NCBI GenBank assembly: GCA_017517815.1 | Contig: JAFWYA010000014.1 | Location: 62,001-126,000 of the forward strand | Direction: 5' to 3' | DNA from: Clostridia bacterium | GTDB taxonomy: Bacteria; Bacillota_A; Clostridia; Christensenellales; Aristaeellaceae | DNA length: 64,000 nt | Shown: piece by piece, positions 24,370 through 33,733 of the stretch | Position numbering within the stretch: position 1 is the stretch's first letter | Layout: each line of letters opens with the position of its first letter | The notes under the pieces: model-generated | The model's database searches: none | The model's input: the letters and a program-made list of their open reading frames with translations, nothing else | What the model was told of the DNA's origin: nothing | Position numbers and translations under genes: made by a program

Positions 24370-25547
24370 GTCTGGATGCTTCCCGTTATCTCAACCCTGA
24401 TATCGTGGCTGTGCCCAAAAGCGGCATCCGCAAGTTTTTTGACGTGGCGGCCACCATGCCGGGCGCAATCTCGCTGGGTGTGGGCGAGCCGGATTTCGTA
24501 ACGCCCTACCACATCCGCAACGCCGCCATCGACAGCCTGCTCGACGGCGAAACGCAGTATACCTCCAACTGGGGCCTGCTTTCCCTGCGCGAGGAGATCG
24601 CGTATTATATGGAAACCCGCTTCCAGCTGAAGTATGACCCCAAAAACGAGATCCTTGTCACCGTGGGCGCCAGCGAGGGCATCGACCTCAGCCTGCGCGT
24701 GCTTCTCAACCCCGGCGACGAGGTGCTCATTCCCGAGCCCAGCTATGTCAGCTACGCCCCGGGCGTCATCTTCGCGGGCGGCAAACCCGTGCCCATGCCC
24801 ACCTTTGAAAAGGACGCCTTCGTGCTGACGCCCGAGGCAGTCGAGGCTGCCGTAACGCCCCGCACCAAGGCCATCATCCTGCCCTACCCCAACAACCCCA
24901 CCGGCGCGGTGCTTGGCAGGGAGCAGCTGGAAAAGCTGGCGGAGATCTTCATCCGCCGCGACCTGATCGTCATTTCCGACGAGATCTATGCCGAGCTCAG
25001 CTACGGCGCGCCGCATGTAAGCATCGCAGCCCTGCCCGGCATGCACGAGCGTACCATCGTTCTCAACGGCTTTTCGAAGTCCTTTGCCATGACGGGCTGG
25101 CGCATGGGCTACATCTGCGCACCCGCGGCATTTTGCGATGTGATGTGCAAAATTCACCAGTACACCATCCTGTGCGCGCCCCGTCAGGGACAGGTAGCCG
25201 CCGAGCAGGCGCTCAGGCGCGGCCGCGAGGACGGTTATCAGGACGTGAAAACCATGCGCGAAAGTTACGATCAGCGCCGCCGCCTGATGGTGAGCGCCTT
25301 CCGCGACATGGGCCTTACCTGTTTTGAGCCGCTGGGCGCGTTCTATGTGTTCCCGGGCATCAAAAACACCGGCCTTACCAGCGAGGTGTTCTGCGAGCGG
25401 CTGCTGCGCGAACAAAAAGTGGTGGCCGTGCCCGGCACCGCCTTTGGCCACAGCGGCGAAGGCCACATCCGCTGCAGCTACGCCACGGGTCTTAACAAGC
25501 TGCAGGAAGCGCTGGAGAGAATGGCGAAATTTGTCAAAGCGCTGTAA
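24366..25547 (+). CDS. Class I/II pyridoxal-phosphate aminotransferase
   Basis: 393 residues, GTG start overlapping the Lrp stop (GTGA). The PLP-binding Lys238 lies in FSKSFAMTGWRMGY. PNNPTGAVL, SDEIYAEL (205-212) and the Arg in IRCSYAT near the C-terminus are the usual substrate and cofactor residues. It resembles the aspartate/aromatic (AAT-I, PatA-like) group. The Lrp partner suggests a role in amino acid turnover. Confidence 0.9.
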   Translation: MSLDASRYLNPDIVAVPKSGIRKFFDVAATMPGAISLGVGEPDFVTPYHIRNAAIDSLLDGETQYTSNWGLLSLREEIAYYMETRFQLKYDPKNEILVTVGASEGIDLSLRVLLNPGDEVLIPEPSYVSYAPGVIFAGGKPVPMPTFEKDAFVLTPEAVEAAVTPRTKAIILPYPNNPTGAVLGREQLEKLAEIFIRRDLIVISDEIYAELSYGAPHVSIAALPGMHERTIVLNGFSKSFAMTGWRMGYICAPAAFCDVMCKIHQYTILCAPRQGQVAAEQALRRGREDGYQDVKTMRESYDQRRRLMVSAFRDMGLTCFEPLGAFYVFPGIKNTGLTSEVFCERLLREQKVVAVPGTAFGHSGEGHIRCSYATGLNKLQEALERMAKFVKAL

Positions 25548-25571
25548 GCAACGATCAAACGAGGTGTTCCC

Positions 25572-26753
25572 ATGAAAAAAACGCTCATCTGGCTGCTTCT
25601 TCTGTGCCTGAGCCTGTGCTATGGCGTCATGGCGGAAGGCGATCTGGAAGAGGTATCCATCACCATTTTTGACACCGACGGCACGGTGGACGAAACGGCC
25701 AGCGTGGAAACTGACGGCGAAGACGAGCCCGCTCCTGAGCCCACGCCGGACCCCTCGCAGCCCGTCTACGAGGCCGACGGCTCCATCCTGCTCACTATGA
25801 GCTTCACCGGCGACTTCACCATCGGCGACAATGTGCAGTCCTCCGGCACGTCGATGTTTGAGAAGGAGCTCAAAAAGCAAAACGGCGACATCCACTTTCC
25901 CTTCCGCAACATCAGGGACGAGCTGCTCAAAGACGACCTGACCATGATCAACTTTGAAGGCACGCTCACCACCGCCGGGCGCAACCGCGACAAGCTGGAA
26001 AATTCCTTCCTCTTCCGCGCCGACCCCGGCTATGTGGACATGCTCGCCCCCGGCGGCGTGGACACCGTGTCGCTTGAAAACAACCATGTGCTGGATATGG
26101 GCACAGACGGTCTTCAGGAGACCAAGGACGTGCTGACCGCCGCCGGCATCCCCTATGCCAGCGAGGACGAGCCAGCCATTCTCACCGTCAAGGGCGTCAA
26201 AATCGGCTCGCTGGCTTATCAGACTTTCGGCGGACGGCACGACGAGCTGATCGCAAAGGTGCCCGGCGATATTCAGGCCCTGCGCGACGCAGGCTGCCAG
26301 ATCGTGATTGTCAGCTATCACTGGGGCAACGAAAAGGACTACGCCCCCAACGACAATCAGGTACGCCTTGGCCGCGCCACCATTGACGCGGGCGCTGATC
26401 TGGTCATCGGCCACCACAGCCACCGCATCAACCCCATCGAATACTACAACGGCAAGTACATCTGCTATTCGCTGGGCAATTTTTCCTTCGCCGGCAACAG
26501 CAAGCCCGACGATATGGCCACCTATGTGTTCCAGATCCGCATGCGTATTGACAAGCACGGCGAGTTGTCCAACGACGCCATCAAGATCATCCCCTGCCGC
26601 ATCTCCAGCCGCACCGACTACAACGACATGGCCCCCACCCCCTACACCAAGGACACCAGCATCGAGGCCGTGCTCAAAACCCTTCGCAGCAACGGCAAAA
26701 AGCTGGAATACGCCGTGCAGGAATATCCCCTCCTGTGGCCGGATGAGGAATAA
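25572..26753 (+). CDS. CapA-family exported protein (poly-gamma-glutamate synthesis type)
   Basis: 393 residues. The signal peptide (1-21) ends in a VMA-E cleavage site, then an acidic Pro/Thr linker (about 25-70). The CapA metallophosphatase-like domain follows: SFTGDFTIGDN, NFEGTLT, ENNHVLDMGTDGL, VSYHWGNEKDY, GADLVIGHHSHRINPIEYYNGKYICYSLGNF. Family members act outside the cell in poly-gamma-glutamate or capsule formation, but no PgsBC genes are near. It is the last gene of the operon. Confidence 0.85.
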   Translation: MKKTLIWLLLLCLSLCYGVMAEGDLEEVSITIFDTDGTVDETASVETDGEDEPAPEPTPDPSQPVYEADGSILLTMSFTGDFTIGDNVQSSGTSMFEKELKKQNGDIHFPFRNIRDELLKDDLTMINFEGTLTTAGRNRDKLENSFLFRADPGYVDMLAPGGVDTVSLENNHVLDMGTDGLQETKDVLTAAGIPYASEDEPAILTVKGVKIGSLAYQTFGGRHDELIAKVPGDIQALRDAGCQIVIVSYHWGNEKDYAPNDNQVRLGRATIDAGADLVIGHHSHRINPIEYYNGKYICYSLGNFSFAGNSKPDDMATYVFQIRMRIDKHGELSNDAIKIIPCRISSRTDYNDMAPTPYTKDTSIEAVLKTLRSNGKKLEYAVQEYPLLWPDEE

Positions 26754-26830
26754 CCGCCGGCTGAGCCGGTTTCACTCCGCCGATGGGGCTGGATATCCAG
26801 CTTGACTTTCGCGCCCGCGACAAATTTAAA

Positions 26831-26861
26831 AACCGCCCCGCCTTTTTCAGGCGGGGCGGTT
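26831..26861. terminator. Bidirectional terminator
   Basis: AACCGCCCCGCC (26831-26842) pairs with GGCGGGGCGGTT (26850-26861). It serves CapA and the convergent MATE gene. Confidence 0.85.
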
Positions 26862-26872
26862 GCTGTTTTCCC

Positions 26873-28261
26873 TTACACGATGCGGTTGACCCACACGCGC
26901 TTCTTCAGCAGTATATAACCCAGAATGCTCTTGATGATGTCGATGAACTGGCAGATGGCGTACACCAGAATGATGGGCCACACGGTGTTGACCGACAGCA
27001 AGCGCGCCATGGGAATGCTGATTACCCACAGATATACGCTGTCAAACAGGAAGGTAACCCATGTTTTGCCGCCGGAACGCAGCGTGAAGTAGGAGCAGTG
27101 GTTGAACGCATGCAGCAGTCCGGACACCGCCACCACGCGCAGGATGCCTGCGGCGATATCGCGCACCTCGGCGGTGGTGTTGTACAGCATGGGGAACACC
27201 GGCGCAAATGCAAACATCAATACGCCCACCACAGCCGCGCCTGCCACCGAGAAGGTGAGAATGCGCCAGCAGCTGTCCTCGGCCTCTTCAAACTCGCCTG
27301 CGCCCAGGTGCTTGCCCACGATGATGCTGATGGCCGTGCCCATGGCCATCCAGATGATGTTGAACAGGTTCGAAATGGTGCTGGAAATATTGAGCGCCGC
27401 CACCACGGCAAGGCCGCGGGTGGAGTAGCTCTGTGTAAGCACCGCCATACCGGCCGACCACAGAAATTCGTTCACCAGCAGCGGCATGCCGCGGCGGAAG
27501 ATATCGCCCGTGAGGGCCGCGGGAACGCGCAGGCTCTTGAACGCGCCGATAATGAAGGGCGCGTGATCGCTGTTGCGATGCGTCCAGCCGATGACAATGA
27601 GGCACTCCACATAGCGCGAGATGACCGTGGCCACAGCCGCGCCTTTCGCACCCATGGCCGGCGCGCCAAAATGGCCGAAGATGAGCACGTAATTCAGGCA
27701 CAGGTTTACCAGAATGGCAATCACGCCCGCCTTCATGGGCAGCATCGTCTCGCCCGTTTCGCGCAGGGTGGATGCATACACCTGCGTCAGTGCAAAGGGC
27801 AAAAGCCCCCACAGCATCACGGCAAGGTACTCCGCGCCGTACACAGCCGTCGCGCCGATATCGCCCGTTTCGCTGCCCTCGTGCAGGTACAGGCCGATGA
27901 GCGTGTCGCCGAAGAAGCTGAAAATGATCAGCGCCGCCACGAAAATGAAGACTGCCAGCATCAGCTTGAAGCGGAAGGTATAGCGCACGCCCTGCTGGTC
28001 GTTCTTGCCATAGTACTGCGCGGTGAAAATGCCAGCGCCCGACAGGCCTCCGAAGATGCAGAGGTTAAAGACAAACATCACCTGGTTGACGATGGATACG
28101 CCGGTCATCTGCTCGGTTCCCACCGCGCCCACCATGATGTTGTCCAGCAGGGATACCAGGTTGGTCAGGCCGTTTTGCAGCATGACCGGAACGGCGATGA
28201 CCATCAGCATTTTGTAAAACGCCTTATCGCCAATGTAGCGTGAAAGTTTTTTGCTGCGCAT
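26873..28261 (-). CDS. MATE-family multidrug/cation efflux transporter
   Basis: 462 residues with twelve predicted membrane helices arranged as two six-helix halves. MATE features include the N-terminal MLQNGLTNLVSLLDNIMVG, the FTAQYYGKND segment, and MGAKGAAVATVISRYVECL. It probably exports drugs or metabolites in exchange for sodium or protons at the plasma membrane. It is 21 bases downstream of the glucosyltransferase gene on the same strand, so the two may be co-transcribed. Confidence 0.9.
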   Translation of the reverse strand: MRSKKLSRYIGDKAFYKMLMVIAVPVMLQNGLTNLVSLLDNIMVGAVGTEQMTGVSIVNQVMFVFNLCIFGGLSGAGIFTAQYYGKNDQQGVRYTFRFKLMLAVFIFVAALIIFSFFGDTLIGLYLHEGSETGDIGATAVYGAEYLAVMLWGLLPFALTQVYASTLRETGETMLPMKAGVIAILVNLCLNYVLIFGHFGAPAMGAKGAAVATVISRYVECLIVIGWTHRNSDHAPFIIGAFKSLRVPAALTGDIFRRGMPLLVNEFLWSAGMAVLTQSYSTRGLAVVAALNISSTISNLFNIIWMAMGTAISIIVGKHLGAGEFEEAEDSCWRILTFSVAGAAVVGVLMFAFAPVFPMLYNTTAEVRDIAAGILRVVAVSGLLHAFNHCSYFTLRSGGKTWVTFLFDSVYLWVISIPMARLLSVNTVWPIILVYAICQFIDIIKSILGYILLKKRVWVNRIV

Positions 28262-28282
28262 AAAAATGCCTTTCTTCTGTGA

Positions 28283-29809
28283 TTAGTTGAGCTTGACCAC
28301 CATCACATCATCAACGATGGTGATGTAGCCCTCGTCCGGCCAGCGGGACATGTATTCAAAGTCCTCGGTCGCCATGATGGCCTCCTGCTGTTCCTCGGTG
28401 GCAAAAACCATCTTGTCGCCAAACACGTACTGGAAATAGGAACGAATGCTCTTCTGGTCGCGGGTGATGGCGTTGTTGTGGTCGACGCCAACAACGCCCT
28501 CCACATTTTCAAAACCAGGCATATCGCCAAAGGGAATCTGACCGGAAATAAACACTTCCGTCTCGCCGGGTACATAGCCGTAGTACAGCATATCGTAGAC
28601 CACGTTGGTCATATGTGCATAAGTCGCATTCCAAACAGCCGTCTTTTTAAGATAAATGGTATTGGCCGTCTGCGTACCGCTCCATACCGTCATAAACACC
28701 AGCGCCCCGCACAGCCAGCGTACGGGTTTGAAATTCACGCGCACAGTCAGCATCAGCGCCAGCACAAAGATCAGTACAAACGCATATTTCATCAAGTCAT
28801 GCACTGTGCCAGAGGTAAGCACATAGCATACGTTCATGCCAAGCGGCAGCAGTGCAAACAGGATCACTGCCAATCCTTTGGCCTTAACGTCAACCTTCTT
28901 GCTGAAGCAGGCCGCAATCAGCAGAAGCGTCGTCAGCACCAGCAGCGCCACGTTCACCACCTGCATCACCTGCGGGCTGAGCCACGCGCTGTCCGGCACA
29001 GTAAAGAAATCCAGCCAATCGAAGTAAGCGCCCCTGACCATCATCGGAATTTCATCAATCTTCATATTGGCCAGCTGCGAGATGGAATTGCTGCGTTCCA
29101 CCAGCGGAATGCCCGTCACTGTCGGGATGGTCTTGAGACCTGCATAGTAAACGCCTGCACCCAGAATGGTCATCCCGGCTGCCTTTATGCCGTCCAGAAG
29201 CACCTTGTGCATCTTTTCGCCATCCAGCAGGCGCAGAATCATTACGATCATTACAAGCGCAATTGTCACGGAGACGTAGCTCTGATACAGGCCAATGCCA
29301 AGGCCTACCGCCGCAGCACCCAGCACGACCCATCCGGGCAGTTTTTTTCGCCATGCCAAAGCTGCAAAACAGCTGATCATGAGTGCAAACATGTTTGCAT
29401 CATAGTCGTTGAGATAGGTGGCTGCCTGCGAGGTAACGGCAAGGTTGGTGGTCATTACGCCGCTGAGAAGGATGAGCAACCAGGGAGAGCGGATTTCAAA
29501 CAGAGCCGCCACGCAAAAAACGGCCAGACCAGTCCAAACCAGTCCCAGAAAACCCAGCATCCACGGAAGGGTCATCATACCACGCGTCAAATAGCGGTAT
29601 GCAGGCACAAACACGCGGCCAAGCTCGATCTTGTGGTCATTATTGCTGTCAAGCCCGGCGGCATAAATACCGTCAATGCAGTCGTGATTGAGCTGAAAAT
29701 TTAAAAAATGATAGCCATGCGCCGCCAGTCCCCACACAAACGTGGCGATCAGGCAGATGACGATCACGCGCCGGTTTGCTTCCCAAAAGCGTTTCAAAGC
29801 GTTTTCCAT
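28283..29809 (-). CDS. GtrII-like membrane glucosyltransferase
   Basis: 508 residues from the third ATG (29809); an earlier start at 29830 is possible. About eleven membrane helices follow a short basic N-terminus. AHGYHFLNFQLNHDCIDGIYAAGLDSNNDHKIELGRVFVPAYRYLTRGMMTLPWM matches the first extracellular loop of glucosyltransferases of the phage GtrII/GtrIV type (Glucos_trans_II). The product would add glucose from a lipid carrier to a surface polymer outside the cell. Its codons are more AT-rich than those of neighbours, hinting at transfer. Confidence 0.75.
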   Translation of the reverse strand: MENALKRFWEANRRVIVICLIATFVWGLAAHGYHFLNFQLNHDCIDGIYAAGLDSNNDHKIELGRVFVPAYRYLTRGMMTLPWMLGFLGLVWTGLAVFCVAALFEIRSPWLLILLSGVMTTNLAVTSQAATYLNDYDANMFALMISCFAALAWRKKLPGWVVLGAAAVGLGIGLYQSYVSVTIALVMIVMILRLLDGEKMHKVLLDGIKAAGMTILGAGVYYAGLKTIPTVTGIPLVERSNSISQLANMKIDEIPMMVRGAYFDWLDFFTVPDSAWLSPQVMQVVNVALLVLTTLLLIAACFSKKVDVKAKGLAVILFALLPLGMNVCYVLTSGTVHDLMKYAFVLIFVLALMLTVRVNFKPVRWLCGALVFMTVWSGTQTANTIYLKKTAVWNATYAHMTNVVYDMLYYGYVPGETEVFISGQIPFGDMPGFENVEGVVGVDHNNAITRDQKSIRSYFQYVFGDKMVFATEEQQEAIMATEDFEYMSRWPDEGYITIVDDVMVVKLN

Positions 29810-29883
29810 GTTTGAGACCATCCTTTGCATATAAATCCAGTATGTAGTATACCGGGTCGGACGGGCTGCGTCAAGGCATGCAA

Positions 29884-29910
29884 AAAGCGGCGGACGTTTT
29901 CGTCCGCCGC
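29884..29910 (-). terminator. Terminator after the GH16 gene
   Basis: GCGGCGGACG (29887-29896) pairs with CGTCCGCCGC (29901-29910). On the minus strand it is followed by TTTTT. Confidence 0.85.
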
Positions 29911-29924
29911 CGTGTCAAAACGGT

Positions 29925-30755
29925 TTACTTCACCGCGTCAAACACGCGCACATAGTCCACCACGAAGGTATCGCCCACATTGTCGCGGGCTTCCTGCGTG
30001 GGCAGGTGGTCGGCGTCGCGGTAGCCCTTGACCTCGGTGCCCACCAGAATAAACTCGGGGCAGTCGCTCACGGGGCCGTCGACGTGGCCGTCCAGTTCGC
30101 CGTCGATGTAGAAGTCGTAGCCGTTTTCGTTCCATTCCATGCCAAACACATGGTATTCGTTCAGGTCAAGGCCCTTGCGGCCTTCGCCGGCGTGCACGTC
30201 ACGATGGTCGATGCCGTAGCCGTTGTAGTGGCAGAAGTGGGCGATGACGTCGCCGGGGGCAAAGCTTTCCATAATGTCAAGTTCCACGCCGGACTGGGCG
30301 GGGTCGAGGCTGGCGCCGATGATGGGCGACTGCATCCAGAAGGCACTCCACCAGCCGGGCTTCTGCTGCAGCTTGCAGCGGCACTCGTAGTAGCCGTGCT
30401 TGTGCAGGTACTTGTTCTGCTTCAGGGGCGCGATGGGCCAGTTGAGGCCGCCGGAATACTTGGTGCCTGCAGCGTCCTTCACAGCGTCCATAAAGTTGTA
30501 GCCGGTCTGCAGCTGGCTGGAGCACACCATGCCGTCCTTTTCGATCATCTTGAACACGCAGTTGCTGTTGCCGTCCAGCTCAATGCCCTCATCGGCGCAC
30601 CACGCCGCGTGGCGCGTGCCCATGATCTCCATGCGGAAATCCCACTTGCTCTTGTCCAGCTCGGTGCCGTCAAACTCGTCGCTCCATACCAGTTTCCATT
30701 CCTTGCCCTCAGGCAGCAGGCTGGAAGCATGATCCTTTACTTCGTAGGTCTTCAT
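29925..30755 (-). CDS. GH16-family beta-glucanase-like hydrolase
   Basis: 276 residues with AAAGGAGC before the ATG. LVWSDEFDGTELDKSKWDF is the classic GH16 start, and GVELDIMES holds the catalytic pair Glu158 and Glu163 with Asp160. HVFGMEWNENGYDFYIDGEL and FVVDYVRVF complete the jelly roll. No signal peptide is seen, so the enzyme may act inside the cell. It likely cleaves beta-1,3 or mixed-linkage glucans. It has its own promoter downstream of the MATE gene. Confidence 0.88.
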   Translation of the reverse strand: MKTYEVKDHASSLLPEGKEWKLVWSDEFDGTELDKSKWDFRMEIMGTRHAAWCADEGIELDGNSNCVFKMIEKDGMVCSSQLQTGYNFMDAVKDAAGTKYSGGLNWPIAPLKQNKYLHKHGYYECRCKLQQKPGWWSAFWMQSPIIGASLDPAQSGVELDIMESFAPGDVIAHFCHYNGYGIDHRDVHAGEGRKGLDLNEYHVFGMEWNENGYDFYIDGELDGHVDGPVSDCPEFILVGTEVKGYRDADHLPTQEARDNVGDTFVVDYVRVFDAVK

Positions 30756-30802
30756 TATGAATATCGCTCCTTTTTTTCAGTGTACGGAAAGATGTTGGCT
30801 TT

Positions 30803-30831
30803 ATTATAGCATGATGAACGGTATTTGTCAG
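30803..30831 (-). promoter_or_regulatory. Promoter of the GH16 gene
   Basis: On the minus strand CTGACA (30831-30826) and TATAAT (30808-30803) are 17 bases apart. The -35 overlaps the last codons of the upstream MATE gene. Confidence 0.65.
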
Positions 30832-32198
30832 CTATTTTTTGTTTTCATGACACCTTTTTTCCAACTGCCGGTAAGATAGAACACCAGTCCGATGAAAAAC
30901 GGCGTGAAGCCCGCCACCGCGTCGCCCAGCCAGAAGCCGTAGTGGCGCATATCAAGTGCAAGGCCAAACAGCAGCGCCATGCCGATGCGCATCACAATGC
31001 CGTCAAGAATGGCCGTGGCAAAGTTCACCTTGTAGTTACCGCTGCCGTTCATCAGCGCGTTCATGATGGCGCGCATGGAGCTGCCAAAGAACAAAAGCAC
31101 TGCAATGGGCACATAGCCGGGACCGATGGCCAGCACCGCCGCGTCGGAGGTGAAGATGCCAAACACCACGTCCGGGAACAGGCAGATGAATGCTGAAATG
31201 GCCGCCGCCACCGTGAGGGTGATGACTGCAAGGCTTTTGAGGATCTTCTTCACGCGGCCAAACTCGCCCGCCGCCAGGTTCTGGCCCACCATGGTGGAAC
31301 CTGCGGTGTTCATGGCGTTGCTGACAAGGTTGGAAATGCTGGAAATTTTGTTGGCGATGCCCGCGAAGGCCGAAACCGCAATGCCGTAGGAGTTGATCCA
31401 CGAATTGACAAACAGCTTCGACACCATGATCGACGCGCTCTTGATGGCCATGGTCACGCCCAGGCTGATGAGCTGGCGCAGCATCGCGCCGTCCCAGCGG
31501 ATGAATTCGCCGGCTTTCAGGCTCAGCTGGAACTTTTCCTTCTGGCGGATGAGCATCACCGCGCAGGCGATAAAGCTGACCGCCTGGCTCATCACCGTGG
31601 CCAGCGCTGCGCCGCCGGGGCCCAGGTCCATGAAAATGACAAATACAACGTCCAGCACCAGGTTCATCACCGCCGCAATGCTGATGAAGATGAACGGGTG
31701 CTTCGAGTCGCCCATGCCGCGCAGGATAGCGCTGACGATGTTGTAGCCATAGATAAACACCAGTCCCGCCATACACACCGATGAATAGCTCAAAGCGCCC
31801 GCATAGCTTTCAGCCGGGGTGTTCATCAGTTTGAGCAGCACGTCGCGCAGAAACAGGCCGCCTGTGCTCAGGAGGATCGCCGCAGCCATCAGAAAGCCCG
31901 TCATCGTGCCCACAAACCGGCCCAGCTTGTCCGTCTGCCGTGCGCCGATGTAGCGGGCGATGATCACCTGTCCCGCATTGGCAAAGCCCATGGCGATAAA
32001 TGTCAGCAGGCTGGATACGTCGCCGCCCACAGCCACGGCGGAAATGCCGTTTTTGCCCAGCACCTGCCCAACGATGATCATATCCACCATGTTGTAGACC
32101 ACCTGCAGCAGGTTTGACAGAAACAGCGGCCACGCAAAGCGGATGAGCTGGCCGGAAATGTTTCCGCTGGTAAAGTCCTGCACATGCGTTTTTTGCAT
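30828..32198 (-). CDS. MATE-family efflux transporter
   Basis: 456 residues from the ATG at 32198, nine bases after AGAGG; longer upstream frames lack a ribosome site. Twelve membrane helices. MATE motifs include SGNISGQLIRFAWPLFLSNLLQVVYNMVDMIIVGQVLG and NTAGSTMVGQNLAAGEFGRVKK. It is distinct in sequence from the MATE protein at 26873-28261. It probably exports small molecules. It is divergent from the GT-C gene at 32288. Confidence 0.9.
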   Translation of the reverse strand: MQKTHVQDFTSGNISGQLIRFAWPLFLSNLLQVVYNMVDMIIVGQVLGKNGISAVAVGGDVSSLLTFIAMGFANAGQVIIARYIGARQTDKLGRFVGTMTGFLMAAAILLSTGGLFLRDVLLKLMNTPAESYAGALSYSSVCMAGLVFIYGYNIVSAILRGMGDSKHPFIFISIAAVMNLVLDVVFVIFMDLGPGGAALATVMSQAVSFIACAVMLIRQKEKFQLSLKAGEFIRWDGAMLRQLISLGVTMAIKSASIMVSKLFVNSWINSYGIAVSAFAGIANKISSISNLVSNAMNTAGSTMVGQNLAAGEFGRVKKILKSLAVITLTVAAAISAFICLFPDVVFGIFTSDAAVLAIGPGYVPIAVLLFFGSSMRAIMNALMNGSGNYKVNFATAILDGIVMRIGMALLFGLALDMRHYGFWLGDAVAGFTPFFIGLVFYLTGSWKKGVMKTKNS

Positions 32199-32287
32199 CA
32201 GAAAGCGCCTCTTTTGCATGGTTTTTCCCAAACAGTATATCACAAAGGGGATGGTTTGTGTTATAGTGATCTTTGGAGGTGCCTCAG

Positions 32288-33733
32288 ATGAAACGCACTG
32301 AAACACGCGCTTTTTTGTGGTCGCTGCTGATTGCAGCCGCCGTTTTGTTCTTCTGCACAAAATCCTCGCCCGGCTATCCCGTCAACGACTGGTCGGACGC
32401 CAATATCTACCTGACCATCGGCCGCGGCATGACGCGCGGACAGGTGGTGTACCGCGACCTGTACGACCACAAGGGCCCGCTTTTGTATGCGCTGCACGCG
32501 CTGTGCGCGCTTGTGTCCGCCGACAGCTTTCTGGGCGTGTACATCATGGAGGTGCTGCTGGGCGCGGCCTTCCTGTACGGCGCATACCGGGTGCTGACAT
32601 TGACAGGGCTCAAACAGTCCGCATGGGCGATGCTGCCCGTGCTTGCGCTGATCGTTTTTTCCTCGGTGAGCTTTGCCGAGGGCGACAGCGCCGAGGAGAT
32701 GGCTCTGCCGCTGATCACAGGCACGATGGCGGCGGTATTTGCCTTCCTGCAAAGCGATGAAGAGCGCATGAGCGCCCAAAGCCTGCTTTTGTGCGGTGTG
32801 CTCACCGGCTGCGTTTTCTGGATCAAGTTCACCATGGTGGGCCTGCAGGCGGGACTGTTGCTGTATGTGCTCATCAAACACTGGCGCGATCTGCCGCGCA
32901 TGCTTGGATGGCTGATCGCAGGCTTTGCGCTGTCCACATTACCGTGGATCGTGTATTTTGGACTAAACGGCGCGCTCGTCGACTGGCTGAAGGTGTATCT
33001 GTACGACAACCTGTTTTTGTACTCGGCAGGCGAAGGCGCGGGGCTCGTTTCCCGCGTAAAGGCCATCGTCATGAGCGGCGTTGACTGGCTGACCGGCAAC
33101 CTGCGATACACGCTGCCGATCCTGCTGGGGCTTGCGTGGTTTAGCGTCAAGCACAAAAAGCTGCGCCTGTGCGTGTGGCTGATGGCGGCAATCGGCGCGC
33201 TGGGCGTGTTCATCGGCGGCAAGAGCTACACCTATTACGGCCTTGCGCTTGCGCCGCTGGCGGTGCTGGGACTGGCTGCAGCCGGACAGCTGTGGGACCG
33301 CTTCGTGCGTCCGCGCTGGGCAGGCGCCGTCTGCCTTGCGGTGTGCGTAGCGCTTTGCCCCCTCATCAGTCACAACATGACCGCCGATTACGGCGCGGCG
33401 TTCGGCACTGCAAAGGAAGACACCATGCAGCACAAAATCGCGCAGCACATCCCAGCGGATGCGTCGCTGCTCAACTACGGCTTCATGGACGCCGGCTTCT
33501 TCACCGCCGCAGGCATCACGCCGCAGGTGAAATACTTCCATCAGACCAATGTGCCGCTGGATGAAATGCTGGCCGAGCAGGCGCGCTACATCCGCGAGGG
33601 CGTATGCGACTATGTGGTCACGCGCGGCCAGCAGCCGGAGGGCCTTGATCAGTACGAGCTGATCGCCGAGGCCGACACGCCCGCGTTCTGGTACGAAAAG
33701 GTGTATCTCTACCTCCGGAGGACTGCCAAATGA
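32288..33733 (+). CDS. GT-C-type membrane glycosyltransferase-like protein
   Basis: 481 residues from the ATG at 32288 after GGAGGTG. About ten membrane helices. The first external loop, NDWSDANIYLTIGRGMTRGQVVYRDLYDHKGPLLYALH, has the acidic and YRDLYDHKGP pattern of GT39/GT83-like lipid-dependent glycosyltransferases. The soluble C-terminus (about 385-481) is short. It likely moves a sugar from polyprenyl phosphate to a surface polymer. It overlaps the next gene by four bases. Confidence 0.65.
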   Translation: MKRTETRAFLWSLLIAAAVLFFCTKSSPGYPVNDWSDANIYLTIGRGMTRGQVVYRDLYDHKGPLLYALHALCALVSADSFLGVYIMEVLLGAAFLYGAYRVLTLTGLKQSAWAMLPVLALIVFSSVSFAEGDSAEEMALPLITGTMAAVFAFLQSDEERMSAQSLLLCGVLTGCVFWIKFTMVGLQAGLLLYVLIKHWRDLPRMLGWLIAGFALSTLPWIVYFGLNGALVDWLKVYLYDNLFLYSAGEGAGLVSRVKAIVMSGVDWLTGNLRYTLPILLGLAWFSVKHKKLRLCVWLMAAIGALGVFIGGKSYTYYGLALAPLAVLGLAAAGQLWDRFVRPRWAGAVCLAVCVALCPLISHNMTADYGAAFGTAKEDTMQHKIAQHIPADASLLNYGFMDAGFFTAAGITPQVKYFHQTNVPLDEMLAEQARYIREGVCDYVVTRGQQPEGLDQYELIAEADTPAFWYEKVYLYLRRTAK